Positions 35,231-49,900 are shown, numbered from the stretch's first letter. The stretch: 64,000 bases of DNA from Vespula vulgaris (GCF_905475345.1 NC_066586.1:10921400-10985399), one strand, 5' to 3'. Notes: a model not told the origin generated them from the sequence alone. Numbers and translations: made by a program.

Positions 35231-38200
35231 TATCTACATCCGTCGAAGCAATCGTATCGAGCTTTTTCCTTCGGAAATATTTCCTTCGTTCTCGATCGGT
35301 GCCCTTTCGTTTTCCCTTTGCTTCGCTCATGTTCGCTATTTCACGTTAGTGAAGGTATATGGTCGGAGAAGGATAGCCGGAACAGGCAAGTTGAGCATGG
35401 CGGCTGAGTATAGTGTGGATGGTGTGGATCGATGAGAGAAAGCGGCCGGTCTGATTGGCGGGGCTGCGGGGGCGGAACGGTACGTAGCCAATGAGCGTGG
35501 CTAGCGTCGATATATGTGTGTAGTGTGCCTACGAAATCACTGATTTTTCATTCGAACCAAGGCACGATTTTGATGACTCCTTTCTAAATAGTGTCAGACC
35601 GAACATTTGACGATTTAATATTTTCTTCGATTCGGATGGAACGTTAAACATCGATAATGTCGGGATCTACGAATGTTTCTCTCTCTTCTTTCTTTTCCAT
35701 AAGTCATATATTCAAATTTGAAACTTATGTAAATCGGGGATGATACTCGTAGAAACTAAATGGCCAATCGGTGTACAGATTCAAGCGATAATTCCAACAG
35801 TTCATACATTATTGATTGTCGAATTAGCGTTACGTTATCAAATGGCGAAAGGCGGAGAGTTAAAATAAATACGCCGATGAATTATGACAGAGTTAACGTT
35901 CGCAGTTTGACTTTGCTTTATTATCGTTCCACTCGTTTCGTCGTTGAGGATCAACGAGGAGGGACTATTAATTCCTCGATTTAGATCGAAAATGGAAAAG
36001 GTCTCCTTGTGAAAAATGTTTGCCGTACGGTCAGCTGGGGAACTCACGGCATTTAGAAATTCCAACTGTGAAAGCTGATAAACTGCTCTCGCCTGGTACC
36101 TACAACGTCTGATTACCTGCTACTGTCGCTTTCTGAATTTTCAAGATTGCATTAGTTCACTTCATATCCTCCTTTGAACGCGAGCGGCGCAATGACGTTT
36201 CCTGGAATCACATAATAGCGTTCTCTACATTAAAAGCAAAAAAATCGTTAGCAGGGAAAGAGTTAACGAGGAATACGGGCCACGGCGTCTACGAATCAGA
36301 ATATTACATTACAAAATTTCATAAATTCTCTTTAGAGAGCTCTTAGGCGCTTCGCGCTTCGCCGAGGCTTGCGTTTTTCTCTTGAAATAATTATGAGACG
36401 GAGTCAACGCAAATCCGCCTGTCTGCTGCCTACCGTACCCCCTTACCTTCCTATCCTCTACCTTTCTATGCTGCATCTAACGCGATCGAAAAGATTTACT
36501 CTCGAGCTACTTGCGCTCGCGTTAAAACGTCTTCTTTGAGATTCGAATTAACTCTCGAGAAGTGTGACGGCATGTAACGGTCCTCTACTCGTGTTTTGCA
36601 TTATTCGAGATATAAAAGGGGAAAATCTCTCGGCGAATTTGCTGAGGTATGTGTGTGTATGTATGTACGTATACGTGATACATAATATCACGTAAAATGA
36701 AAAAAGTGAATTTATTACGCACATAGATATATAATATATATTATACATGATTCATAAATGCACGCTAATATAAGTAAAAAAACACATGAACACACGTTCT
36801 ATATATTTTAGTTTTCGAGTTAACGATGATTAAAGAAAATATTTCAAATACCTATGTGCGAAGGAGGAACTGCGAAGAGTAATCTTTCGGGACCATACTT
36901 TCTTTCGTTTCGATTAAATGCAACTTGTTTATTTTGATTTTTGACGGAACGATCTGCAGGAACTACTGCATATGCCCCAGTGCGAGCAATCTTGAATAAC
37001 AGCTTCAGAAATCGATGGATTGAGCCAGGTAGAACCAATGCCTGATCACCACAATCTATTGATCTCAACTCATTAGATTTTTATTTTTGAAGCCATTTAA
37101 AAATCATTGCGTATTCAACGAAAGTGAATAATACGCAGTCTGCGAGAAAGGATGGATTTGAGATTACTCGAAGAATATTTGGTATTTTTGAGACTACTCG
37201 AAGAATATCTGGTATTTATTAATGGAGCGAGTGCGAAATGTTACGGCGTATAATAACGTTTGTTCAGGCACGTAGCGGCATTTTGAATATTTTCTTTAAT
37301 TATCTATGTATAACTCGAGAACCAAGGTATATAGGGCATACGTTCGTACGACGTTTTTAATGTGTAAGTTTACCACTTGAAATATTGACACGCATTTATG
37401 AATTCCCCTGTATATTATATACTATAATTTTAAGGAAATGTTGGAATAATTTAAAAGTCGCTATGACTTTCGATTCTAACGAAAGGTGAACGACAAAAAC
37501 AAAGGTTAGAAGGATAAAGTGAAAGTAAGCTTGAGATGTGTTTAGAATGGCTCAAACAAGTCTGTTGAATAATATAGAATGGTTGACAGTAACCGGGAGA
37601 GGGCAAGTGTGTCCGATTATAACAAAAGTGAGGAGAGACGTAGCCTCATTTGATATTAACCGGCGGATGAGAGCCCCGAAGTGCAGAAAGATTTCGAACA
37701 CGACTTCACACTTTGACTCCAGGTCCCCAGTAAATTTAGATAATTATCAGCTGAAGTTCCGACGAAGGGAACTTTCTCAGGAACCTTTGACCGATCGAAG
37801 ACCCTCGGTCCTCGAGTGTTTTTTGCGATATTTTGTTTTATTCCATTTTAAACTCGATTTAACCTGAGATGTCGTCCTTGTAATTCGAATTTCGAACGAA
37901 ATTATTTTCACGAAACTCAATGACAATTAATATACTCATTTACTTATTAATCAACTATTTTCTATGACCTTATTTAAGATTTTAAATAATTTAAATAGAA
38001 ATATATCCAATAATACAACAGAAATAGTTCATTATTTTTATTAATCGTTTCGTTAATTATAATCTCAACTGTGAAATATAGATATTAACATAAATCATCA
38101 GCGTATATACACATATTTGACGTATACCCATATACATATCTGCGTATGTATATAAAAGCAATGAAATTCGGGAACGTACTCGTATTCGTAACGGCACGTA

Positions 38201-38653
38201 TAATATAGAGCTCTACCGATGTATTTTCTGGCAATCAATCGTGAGTTTCGGATTGGATTTATCGACGAGAAGCACCTTTTGTTGCGGCTGCACCAGCGCA
38301 CCATTCTGCCATGGTTAAACAAGGGAATGGCCGAATTTACTGATCGATCTCTTCTCTCACAACCGGAATATACATGACGATCTCTTCGAATTTCGGATGT
38401 TGGTTACATTGTAAATACTATGATTTCCTTGAAAATTTTACGAGTTGAAAATACAATACGAACATATTATCTTGTAAATAATATTCCAAAGAATAATTTC
38501 AATAAATTTCTCATTGGTTTCGATCTTTAATAAATCTTCACACGTGATCAGAAAAGACAAGGAATCTGATAGCATAATATTTAATTTTTCATAGAGAATT
38601 GAAAGAAATTTTTGTCAAGTTTGAAGCTAGAGATAAAAAAAAATTAACCAAAT

Positions 38654-38730
<77 letters not shown>

Positions 38731-39088
38731 TTTCGTCGTATTCGGAAAGGATCGGGAATCATTCCCAAACACGATTGTGGTTGATTTACAATCGGCCATG
38801 CATGTTCTCTGATAATCAAACGGGAGTTTCCGATTGGATTTGACCGTTGTGCGCGGCACTGTCTCCCAATATTGTAGCGTGCGTCGCAATACCGTGTGCC
38901 ACTACTACCAACTCGTACTGCGAAGGAAAATCAATTAGCCGGGCTAACTGATCCGGTCGCGGCTGTTTGCTCGCTCGCAAGTGTTCTGTTCTGTGCTTTC
39001 TAGCGTATGTGCATGTGCCTATGTATGTATGTATATGTAGCAAATAGATGTACTCGTAATGACTGACGGACAGCTCTATATCTATCTA

Positions 39089-39141
<53 letters not shown>

Positions 39142-41029
39142 GTACATATATATACATATGTATATATATGTCTATATATGTATGTATGTATATATGTATG
39201 TATCCGTTCATGTGTGAATGGATACACGCATACAAACACTGACGATTCGATAGATCTTTGTATTTACCGTCGATGTGTACAACAAGTACCAAAGTACACA
39301 CGTACACATACAGATAAACATTCACGAGCGATCTATGATCTATCCATACGTACATAGAAACGTGTAGATGTATATAGGTTCATACGTGTGTTTAGACGAA
39401 GGTATACACATTTTCGTGTGCATGCTTCGTTCGTTCGTAGAAGATGGAGAAACGTTTGTACGACCTCTTCGAATATTTGTAGAGTATTATCGTGACGTTA
39501 GATACTGCCGTTGCCAAGTTTTATCTGCTAGATCATAAAAAGTCTGCAATGTATACCATCGAAATGATTTATGAATTGATTTCTTTTCCTCGTTGAGATT
39601 TCGTTTCTTCCTAATCCTTAAAAATTTTTACTCACGTAATTACAACGTATCAATGTTTAATGCAGTTTCACGTATACGTATAATATTTGTATAACAATTT
39701 GTGTAATAATGTAATGTTTCCATTATTTTTACAGTAATATTTACTTAAAATTTGATATAATCTTTTTTTTTCCGAATTAAAAAAAAGTAAATTATAAATG
39801 AAAAGAGTTACGTTTCCTCTTTTCCTTTTTTCTAAAGCGATGTTTTTGATAGGTCATAGCGAACCCTATATTATATTCGTAGAGATAAAGGGTAAAACCT
39901 CTGTGAGATGGAAAATTCGTAGATCCTGAAACACGACGCGTTCCTGACAATCGCCCTATCCTACTTCTCTTGTCAGTTTCTATGCTGCTTTCAGGGGACA
40001 TCCTCGGGAACGTCACGCGAAATGACAATTCTGTCGGTCTATTTCCCATCGAAAATTATTCCAAGATACGTCGACAGTGCGATGCAAATGTTCCATGTAT
40101 GATGAACGATAATAAAATATTACTATAATATTATATCTGAAAAAAGTAAACAGTTTCTTATTCTAGTACGTGATATTATTAATTATGCTTATTAAACGAA
40201 TACAAACTCTACTCGAATAATCGAATTGAAATAAAATTTAAGAGTCGTAGCAAAAGAAACGAGCTCGATATCTGGAAATTTATAATAAGACATTGATCAT
40301 CACTATTCGAATTAAAATAACTATACGTTGAAAAACTATACGTAAAAATATAGATAAAAATTTTCACTTCGTGACATATTTTTAATCGTGACGAGGTCTG
40401 CTTAAAAATTAATAAGAATGGACGAGTCGGGATAAACGATTTCTTTAAATGACAACACAAGTACATAGAATGAAAAATGATAACAAGATAAATAATATAT
40501 TCCATTACATATTTCTTTCATTCATGGTTATATTTTTTTTTCCTCGATCACGATAATAATAGTATTAATAATAACAAGAACAACAACAATAATAATAATA
40601 ATAAAAATAATTATAATAACAATAATAATGAGTGATGATGATAATGATGATAATAATATTTGTTTCAGAAGAAAATGAATGAGTAAAAATAGAAAAAACT
40701 CAAATAATAATAATAATAATAATAACGACAACATTAATAATAATAATCATTAGAATATCTTAATTATTTATGCAATTTCTATTTTAAGCAAAATGCATTT
40801 CCGATTGTACAATTTATGTATAATGTCTCACAAGGTTTCTGCGTATTCGATTCATCCCCACAAATGCTTGAAAAGATCTTTCGTACTTTAAAGGTTTCAC
40901 AGAAAATATAAATAGGTAATAATAATAACAACAACATTGATAATAATAACAATAATAATCTTATATCGAGGACAAAATGACGAATAAATTGACGAATAAA
41001 AGGGGATTGTAGTTGATAAAAAAAGAAGA

Positions 41030-41111
<82 letters not shown>

Positions 41112-43852
41112 AAACAAAAAAATCCAGAAGTCGATGATCCCCGACAATGGTCTGGAAAGTTCGTGACACGTTGATTGGCTGCGTTGATCTAGTAAAGTGA
41201 TGTGTTTCATTGTAATAACGCGATCATCGTCATCAGTCGAGCAAGTGAAATGAGGAGTAAGAGGGAAATAGTAGAAAGCAAGGGAAGAGTGGTGGAGAAA
41301 GAGGAGGGTGAGAACGACAGGGAATGGAGAATTACCCGACGCTTTTTTAATAAGGACGATATTGAATTACCTAGTTCTGTGCGCGTATCCCGAAATGACT
41401 CATTTAATTTGCGACGGCGTCGCGACGCCGTTGTGCCCCGATTCTGTCAATCTTAACTGTTCGCTTTAAATATACATATTATGCGATCGGTGGAAATGAA
41501 ATATGCAGATTGGATGAATATTAAGTCGCGTTGACAGATAAATCCTCCGCGTTCACTTCTTCGAAAATCGTTGCGATCGAAAATATTTCGTCTGCGTCGG
41601 TCATTAAACTCGTATTAAATGTCATTAAGGATAATAATGACTGGGACTATCGTTCTCTGAAAGTTTCTTTTTTCCTCTCTCTCTCTCTCTCTTTCTTCCT
41701 TTCGCTTTTTATAATCTATATTTTCGTTTATCTTTACGTATTATTCGTCAAATTTGATAAATCGATGGATAGATCGCAATTTTTTCGTTTGAGGCGAGAA
41801 AGATACTCAGAGATAAATGCCGGAGCTATATTTTTTTCTACCGACTTATGATTTGGTAATTGTAATTTTTTTCTGGCGATAGGATTTTCGATTTTTTTTC
41901 TTTCTCTTTTTTATAGTTTTTCTCCTTCGCCGTCGCGTCGATCTATATCCGAGAAGAAAGGACGTCGGGAAAAGCTTTGGATTTAGTAATGGGGTCGTAA
42001 AGAGTAGACGATTCGTTATATGACTAGTGTATTTTTTGCCCGAATTTTAGTGTCTAGATTCTATTGAAACGTCGAACGATTCTATTTTTTGCTTGAATTA
42101 TCGTTAATCATATATCAATTTCGTTTAAAAGATTACGCTTGTTTTTTTCTTTTTCTTTTTCTTTTTACGCGTCCTCTTGTATTTTATTAAAAAAAAAAAA
42201 AATCAATAATGTACGACGTTCCATCATGTCTTTGCCCATGTTGTATGTCACGTTCTTTAAAAAGAAAATTTTTAATATTGCAGAGTCGTATATTGGAAGA
42301 TGCATCCATAATGTGCAATTCATGGTCACCGAGGCATAACGTAAGTATCTTACTAATCTGTGTTAAGAAATGTATATACCTACAAGAGAAATGCATATGT
42401 GCGAAGAGAAAATAAACAGAAGTTGGGCAAAGAAGTTAGTCGAATTCTTAGCTTGTTCCTTTTCTTTATTACGTTAATTTTAATACTACTATTAGATTAG
42501 TCTCGAAGTCTGCGAATGAGTTGATTGACATCGTCGCGAATTATTTCGTAGTAAGTCTGACTAACATTAAATAATGATCGACAATTTCGTTATATATAAG
42601 CAGATAGCAAGAAATAACTTTCTTTAAATAAAATTTTCCTGATTTTTATATAATATAAAACTTTTTTTAAGAGATCGAATTAACGATGTCATACAGTGTC
42701 CAGTAATGTTTCGTTTACTCGTTACAATTTTTTATTAATCTATACATAACAGTTACATTCTATAATTTTGTTTTATAAAGTAACTCTTTTTACTCTTCTT
42801 TTAAATCATTTTTAAATATCTTTTACATGTTTATAACAAACATGTTCATAATAAATAATAGTAATATAAATGATTCGATATATCTGCCAAAATTTATGCG
42901 TGCAAAGTATTCATACAGAGCGATTAAAATATTCCCTAAAAATGTTCCATTGTTGACGTTAGCTTGCAATATTCGCTAGTTCTTTTTTTATACAAAAATT
43001 ACGATAAGACAAAGAAATATACATTTACAGAAGATTATGATAAATGTACGAATACTTTTTACATTTATTATAGATAAATCTAAAGTTTGATTGAACTGTG
43101 AGGTAAGACAGAAAATATTTGATAGAAGATAATCGCACGAGGCTGACTTTGATTATCTCTTAAAACGGTATTTCTTTTCGTTATATGTAATTTATCATTG
43201 TAAGATTTCAGAAAATTTTTATCCACTGTTATTATGAATGAAACAAAAAGATTTAAATACATTGGAAAAAGGGTTGTAAGATTTTTTGAGGTAATTCTTG
43301 ATCAATTTTGGATCAATCGTAAGGTAAGAAGCAGAAGTTTCAAAAAAAAAAAAATGTAAGAAGGAGAATTCGTCGTTGTATACACGTAGTTACGGTGGTT
43401 GGGTTCGCATAAACTTGGTAACTCGTGGTTATGATTATGGGCCAAAAGTAAATTGATTATTCAAATATACGATGAGCTAGTACGAGGATAGTTTGAGTGT
43501 CATAAAAAGAACCCAAGTGTCAATTATGCTTTTCACCGATGCAGTAGACACCTGCAGCTGCGAATAATCTATTCCGTTGAATAATTTTTCTTAACACATT
43601 TTCTTTTTTTTGTTAAATATATAAAAATCGTGTTACCCTGATAAACTGTATCTTCTTTTCTTTCCGTTTAAAGAATTACTTTTTGTTTTGAGTTTGCGGA
43701 ACATCTGCGACGTTGATTGGAAAAATCATTTTTCGATATTCGTTCTGAATCTTACATTTTTTTTTTCAGAAAGCGTCGTGGTTATAAATGAATTCTCACT
43801 TTTTCTTGCGACGATATCGATCGAAGAGAAGCGAAGAGACACAGAGAGAGAA

Positions 43853-43888
<36 letters not shown>

Positions 43889-43894
43889 AGACAA

Positions 43895-43971
<77 letters not shown>

Positions 43972-46900
43972 AAGAGAAAGAAAGAAAAAGAGAGAGCCAA
44001 AGAACTGCTTTCATTATTCGATACTAAGTTCGATGTAAATCCGAATTTTTTATTAATTGGATTCTTACCCAGGAAGAGGAGAAGGAGGAAGAAGAGGAGG
44101 CGGGGGAGGGAAAGTTAAGCAAATTTTAAACGCGCTATAACGAAGACCGGTATAATATTCCTTTCTAGACAGTAGGTACTCCGCCATGCAAGTGATAATT
44201 TGAATAGTCTGCTTGTTTTCGTGTCAGACGTCAGATTTTCTGGAAGAATTTATTTATTCATGGCTCAGACTACTCCGCGATGTAGGTTATCGGACGGAAA
44301 TAACGTAATCGTCCCAATTTGCGATATCCGATACTCGTCGGTCCCCAGTATGCTTCGTATTCAGATCGGCGTAACCACGATTCGATCGCTAATTAATGAC
44401 GTAAATTCACTCGGATACTCAACTGGTACGTGTGATATACGCCGATGCCCATCTTTTTCTCTTATTGGGAATGAAAAACGATTAAATACAGAAAAACAAA
44501 ATAAATAGGGAAACTAACTCTCTTTTGGTCTCTTTCTCTTTCTCTCTCTCTCTCTTTCTCTCTCCCTCTCTTTCTCCCTCTCTCTCTCTCTTTTTCTCTC
44601 TCTCTTCATTTCATGCATAACAACGTAGTGCAAGCTTTTAATGCAACTTTGATGATCGTTCGATCGGCAACCGAATAATTCCACGAAACGATAATCGACA
44701 GGCGTAAACAGATTTCAATAACCAACATCAATTATATATATCGAATTACGATAAATTTTCCAAGGAGATGGATCTATCCTAATTAAAATAGCTACCTAAC
44801 TGATCTAAGTTTCATTAAAAACGTTCGATGGTATAACAAATTAGTTTTTTTCGCATCAATGGTTATAAATATTTGCAAAATAAAATATTGAAATTTTTGA
44901 TTGAAAAATTTGATCGAAATCGTTACGATTATCTATTTAATAAATTGTATATCGTTGATTTAATCGCCTTCGTGGGCGCATCAGCGAGAAGAGGGCATCG
45001 ATAAATTAACTCCCGTTCCATCTTCCGACAGGGTGCGGTAATTCAATTGTAATTGGCTAATCCTTAACGGTGGCTCCACTCGGAAGATGTATTTAGCCGT
45101 TGCGTGGGGTCCTGCTTCTACAGGCAGCTCAGAAAAATGACTCTATTAACCGCGGCGACGTGAAGAAGCGAAACGTGGAGAAGGGAAGAAGAGAAAGTTT
45201 GCTAAACAACTCTACGAGCTGTTAACCACGTGTTCTAACAAGAGCAATCTGTATCTTTGCCCTCTCTGTATCTCTCCCTCTTTCCTTCTCTCTTTCTCTT
45301 TCTTTCTCTATCGTTCTCGTTCTGTCCTTGGGATCTCTTACAAGATAGGAAGGATCGTTTCTGAAATTCGAGAGAACGTATGATCATCTCAGGTGCTTTG
45401 ACCGACCCTAAATAAGCCTTACATTCGAAAAAGAAGAATAAGAAGAAGAAGAAGAAGACGAACACGAGCTCCTTCGAAACAAGAGCTCCTTCACGATTTA
45501 TCGCCCTGTTAACACTTTCCAAGGGCGAAGTATTTCTTTTCTTCGTAACAACGTCTCTCTCGCAAATGGCTAGCATTTATCGCTCGTTTCTGAGTAATGT
45601 CAAGTGGAATTAAGTAAATAGATTGTTGGAGAAACGAGGAGCTTTCGATCTTCCTCTAATTTCTACAAAAATAGATACTAGAGCTTTCTTTAATCGAGTT
45701 TAATCTTTCGAATTTATTTGGAATAATAAAATTTTAATTACAATCTTGATTTTAGTTGGCGATAATTCTAATAGTTTGTGATATGGTATTATTAAATAAT
45801 CAATTTTTACATAATAATTTTCACACACACACACACATATATATGTATATATACATATGTTAGTAGGTATAACGTTAGTTTATATGTTCGATGAATAAAC
45901 TCGTTCAGGTGTAAAGCTCTCCATTCGTAAGAGCCGTTCAGATAATCGCTTTTTTCGCGTTCGTACGAGTCGATGTCGCAAGGGAATCGGAGTGTATCTA
46001 GGGATGATCGAAAGAGAAAGGAGGAGGAACGGCGAAAGGGGCTGCCGCCACGAGATTAGAAAAAGTGGCGGCGGTTCAGCAACCTAGAGACAGCGAACAG
46101 GGCATATAAGGTAGTAGTAGTGCTCATACCCGACGAAGACACGAGAAGTTCATAAATAATCGAAGCGTCGGAGTACGACGGTGGTTTTCACATGAAACAT
46201 TGATCGAGCAATGCGGACGTTACCGCTCGTAATGAATATAGGAGCAGTGAATCACCTTTGGCCCCGTCCGACCAAGCACATCGTGCTAACGATATTTTGA
46301 TAACTCCCGCGTATAAATTTTCGTGGGCCGACCTCGTTACAATACCCGTATTTTGATGAGTACTTTGAAAAGTCGCTAAACGACGGAAAGTTTTCTCTTT
46401 GAGAGATATTCAAGGTCGACTTGAGAAATTCTGAACGCGATTAGTTTCGTTCCTTTTTGTTTTTGTGTCTGTTTGTAAGCGTTTTTTCTTTTTTGCGAAT
46501 TTAGAAAAGAATTAATCATTATTTTTTACTGCATAGCTATAAAAATATTGTAACATAGAATAAAATATTTGACTTTTTAATGAATGTTCTGTGTGAATTT
46601 ATCGATTAAATTTCTTTTTGTTTTCCAAAGAGAGAGAGAGAGAGGGACAGAAGGAGAGAGAGAAAAGAATATCATAATCTCTGCCTATTGGTAATTTCAA
46701 TTAACTCTATAGAAACGACGTTATGGGAATAGACTTCATCGGCGCGTTAAATTATTAATTACATTCCACAGAGAGAGAGGTTAACATTGAAGACTCGTTT
46801 TCCGCACGTCAGTTGGTACCCAATTTAAGTTTAATAATGTGACTACGAGTTTTGAAACAATGCAGTAATAAAATACAAAAATAATCAGCAATACCGCTTT

Positions 46901-49900
46901 ATGACGTTAAACTTTTCATAATTCTTTGGATAAAAGAGAGGCCGACTACATTCACGTTAACGGTTCTCTTTTATTAACGAGACGCTTTTGTTCGCGAGGG
47001 TAGGTATTTTATCGATGAATTTTTCCCATTTTACGAACGATTCGCATAATATACATTTTAGCAGTCACATTCACTGAAGCGTTAATTTCTACAATTGTTT
47101 TGTACTCGAAAACTTAAATGAAACATTTCATTAAAAATCAAATGGCTTTCTTTCAAAGTGTAGAGTTATTGATTTGTTGCATAAAAAGAGTCAATGTTTT
47201 TCGTTGTTAAATAAAAAAATCGAATAAATGTAAATAAGACAGTTCTCACCGGTTGAGATACTAACCTCCTATATCAATATTTGTTAACTTAAATTTGCTA
47301 GCTTAAAATTAATCGTTGGTAAATATTCGCTAAGCCTTGTATATTTTGTATTACTTGTATTACACGATTTTTTTTTTTTTTTTTTGATAAGATGTATATC
47401 GAAAGTACGAAGGATTAATTGAACAGGAGAAAAATATTTAATACAAATTAATTTTCCTGGAATTTGATATATTCTTGGTCAAAGAAATGCACTATACTTT
47501 TCGAACAACGTTCGAGTCTTGCGAGTCCGAAGGTACGAGTGACAGATGTAGTTGACGCGAAATGTCCCATATAATATCGATTGCCACGTTATAGAAGCGT
47601 ATCTGAGTAAAAAGCGACCATGAATCCAACGCATAACTGTTATTAAGAGAACCCCCTATCGAAATGGATGGAAACAAACCCTTGACGTTCAGAAAAAAAA
47701 GAACGTATATCATGCCACGTCGGATACTGTTTCAGTGCATCCCTTTTACGTCTTATCCTTTCGTAAGAAACAATCAAAATTAATGATCTCAGACGACACA
47801 AGTACATAAATCAATAAGCACGATGACATTAATGTATTAAGTATTAGCAGAAACATATCGTTTCTTCAAAGAACTTCATAACTTAAAAATTTTCTATGAT
47901 TTTTAACAATTAATTTATCATATCGAATCATCTGCAAAAATATATTCGAATATGTTAATACGTTAATCTTTGCAATCTTGTTTGCGTATGATTTCATGTA
48001 TTGCATACTAATGCAGTTATATTGAGATGGAATATAAATCGATAGCTTTAAAGAGATATCGATATCTTTGTTATACCTTTAAAATAAACGAAACATAAAA
48101 AAAAGAAAAACAAGTAAACAAATGTCCGAAAAACGTTGCAGACTATTAAAAGTATTAATTAATATCAGTTTCACTCTTTCGTACTTAGATTTCGTACTCG
48201 AAAATATATTCGAACGTGTTTATACGTGCAATCTTCCTCAGTTCACGTTTCATGCTTCTTCACGTTCATTTTCATTGGCATTGAGAGTTGACTTTTTGGG
48301 GAGGGTTCGAATCGTGCTACTTCGAAATACATAGAAGGGACTGGGAACCCTTGCTATCGTCCAGTTTCATAACTAACACCGTTGACTGTCCCGTCCACTA
48401 TCCCTTGGGTCGTCTGGTTAAGTGTCCATCTTTCAGATCAACTCCTGGTTAACTTGTGACGAATGAATTCGATTTGCGAATATTCTGGGGTGGGTGCTGT
48501 CGCGAATGCGATTACTAAATTGATATCGTTACGCTTTGACGTATGATAATATTGTACGGTTTGTATTTCGAACAGAGAGAATACGTTTCCTTTGGTAAAT
48601 AAGATAGCTACCATTTAATAGATACGTGTTAACGACGTCGAAAGTGTGTCAACAACGTTATATATATTCTCGGAACACGTAGTTTTACTATCGAATTCTT
48701 TTAATATTGTTATGTATAACTAATAAGATGATTAAAAGTGTCAAAAATAATGTAGCAGTGTCGTTATGTAATTTACGTAGACTTTCGACCATTTTCATTT
48801 TCGTTTGTTAAAATCTTAACGAATAATATATCATAAAAATTTTAATTTATATATGTAATCAAAGATAATTAAAAGTTTTACGTTATTTTAAAATGCGAAG
48901 AAACGTTTTTATACCAAATCGAAAGTCTGAAGAAGTTCGTAGTACTCACTTTGAGTCTCGGTAGAAGAAACTATTTTCGGAATATCGATCGTACGGCCAT
49001 GCTGCTGTAGAATACTCGAGCAGTCTGTTGTCTGGATGCTGTTCGATAGGATAGTTTTAAAAGCGGATGAAATGCCATACGATACATACGGATTACATGC
49101 ATACAATATTTATTCATATTTGCGTGTCGACGTTTTAGATAACGTCTACGATTTCAAAATGCATGCTTAAAATACTTGAGAAATATACTATTGTATAATC
49201 GATTTTAGAAAATACATCGCTCTTGCTAACCACCTTAATAAGTTGATAAATAAAAAAATGTCTCCTCGATAGGACATTCGAAATTTTGTACGTACGTATG
49301 ATATGTCTTAAATTGACAGGTAACACGTAGCAACGTTTATATACGTCAATCATTCATACGATCTGATCATGGAAATACCATTACCGAAAATAATTTAGAA
49401 TCGATGTATCGATCGAATAAAACCAAAAATATTGCACGAATTGCAGAATTCGAGGTATGATTTTATATTCCTTGGAACACATTGTTATCGTCTTGAAAAT
49501 CTGAGGTAATGATCGTTCCGTTTTGATTTTTTCTTGACTAAGATAATCTCACGTTGTTTTTATTATAAAAATTTAACAAGCTCGTCTATAAAAATCTAGT
49601 TATAGACATTTCGTCCTATTTATCGATCGGTCGTATGTAAGAAATCCCATCTTCAATTATCGTCACGCACGGTATGCTTTCTGTTTCAGGGTGACTTATT
49701 CGGGGGCTTGAACAGCGGTTTGCAAGACGGCTTACTTTCGAGGGCGGAGGCTTTAGCTGCGGATTTGGGAAAGCACAACGCGGGCACTCCAATGCCTTTG
49801 AAACACGATCCGGTTTCTGTCTACCATCACGGTGCTCACATGCCAACCCCCCATCCAAATAACCGGCCGCATCATCAGGTACAATCACACCTCTTTGTGA

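Larger units (their letters stand above)
22019..42283 (+). other. acj6: acj6 intron 1 (about 20.3 kb)
   Basis: It is bounded by GTGAGT and TTGCAG. No complete second gene was recognised inside. It holds many microsatellites (listed separately), a transposase fossil at about 36.94-37.15 kb, a possible alternative first exon at 33951-34092, and stretches without simple repeats but rich in homeodomain-type motifs (25140-25600 and 36160-36420). An intron this large in a neuronal POU gene is a likely place for enhancers. Confidence 0.8.
42341..49689 (+). other. acj6: acj6 intron 2 (about 7.3 kb)
   Basis: GTAAGT to TTTCAG. The first 1.4 kb is AT-rich with no gene. Microsatellites follow at 43835-43999 and 44527-44605. 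Repeat-free mixed sequence occurs at 44960-45140. The rest (45.3-49.7 kb) has a small CT-rich patch (45262-45310), an AC/TA patch near 45823-45860, a GA patch at 46630-46668, a T-run near 47370-47388, and no recognised gene. Confidence 0.75.

Noticed and set aside
39076..39142. TA tract as a structural element
   Set aside because: Ordinary TA microsatellite; nothing distinguishes it from the tract at 61673-61755.
47467..47490. TTTGATATATTCTTGGTC, similar to part of miR-190
   Set aside because: The seed region does not match and no precursor hairpin was found.
48290..48330. GGTTCGAATC, a tRNA B-box-like motif
   Set aside because: No A-box at the right distance and no cloverleaf with an acceptor stem could be formed.
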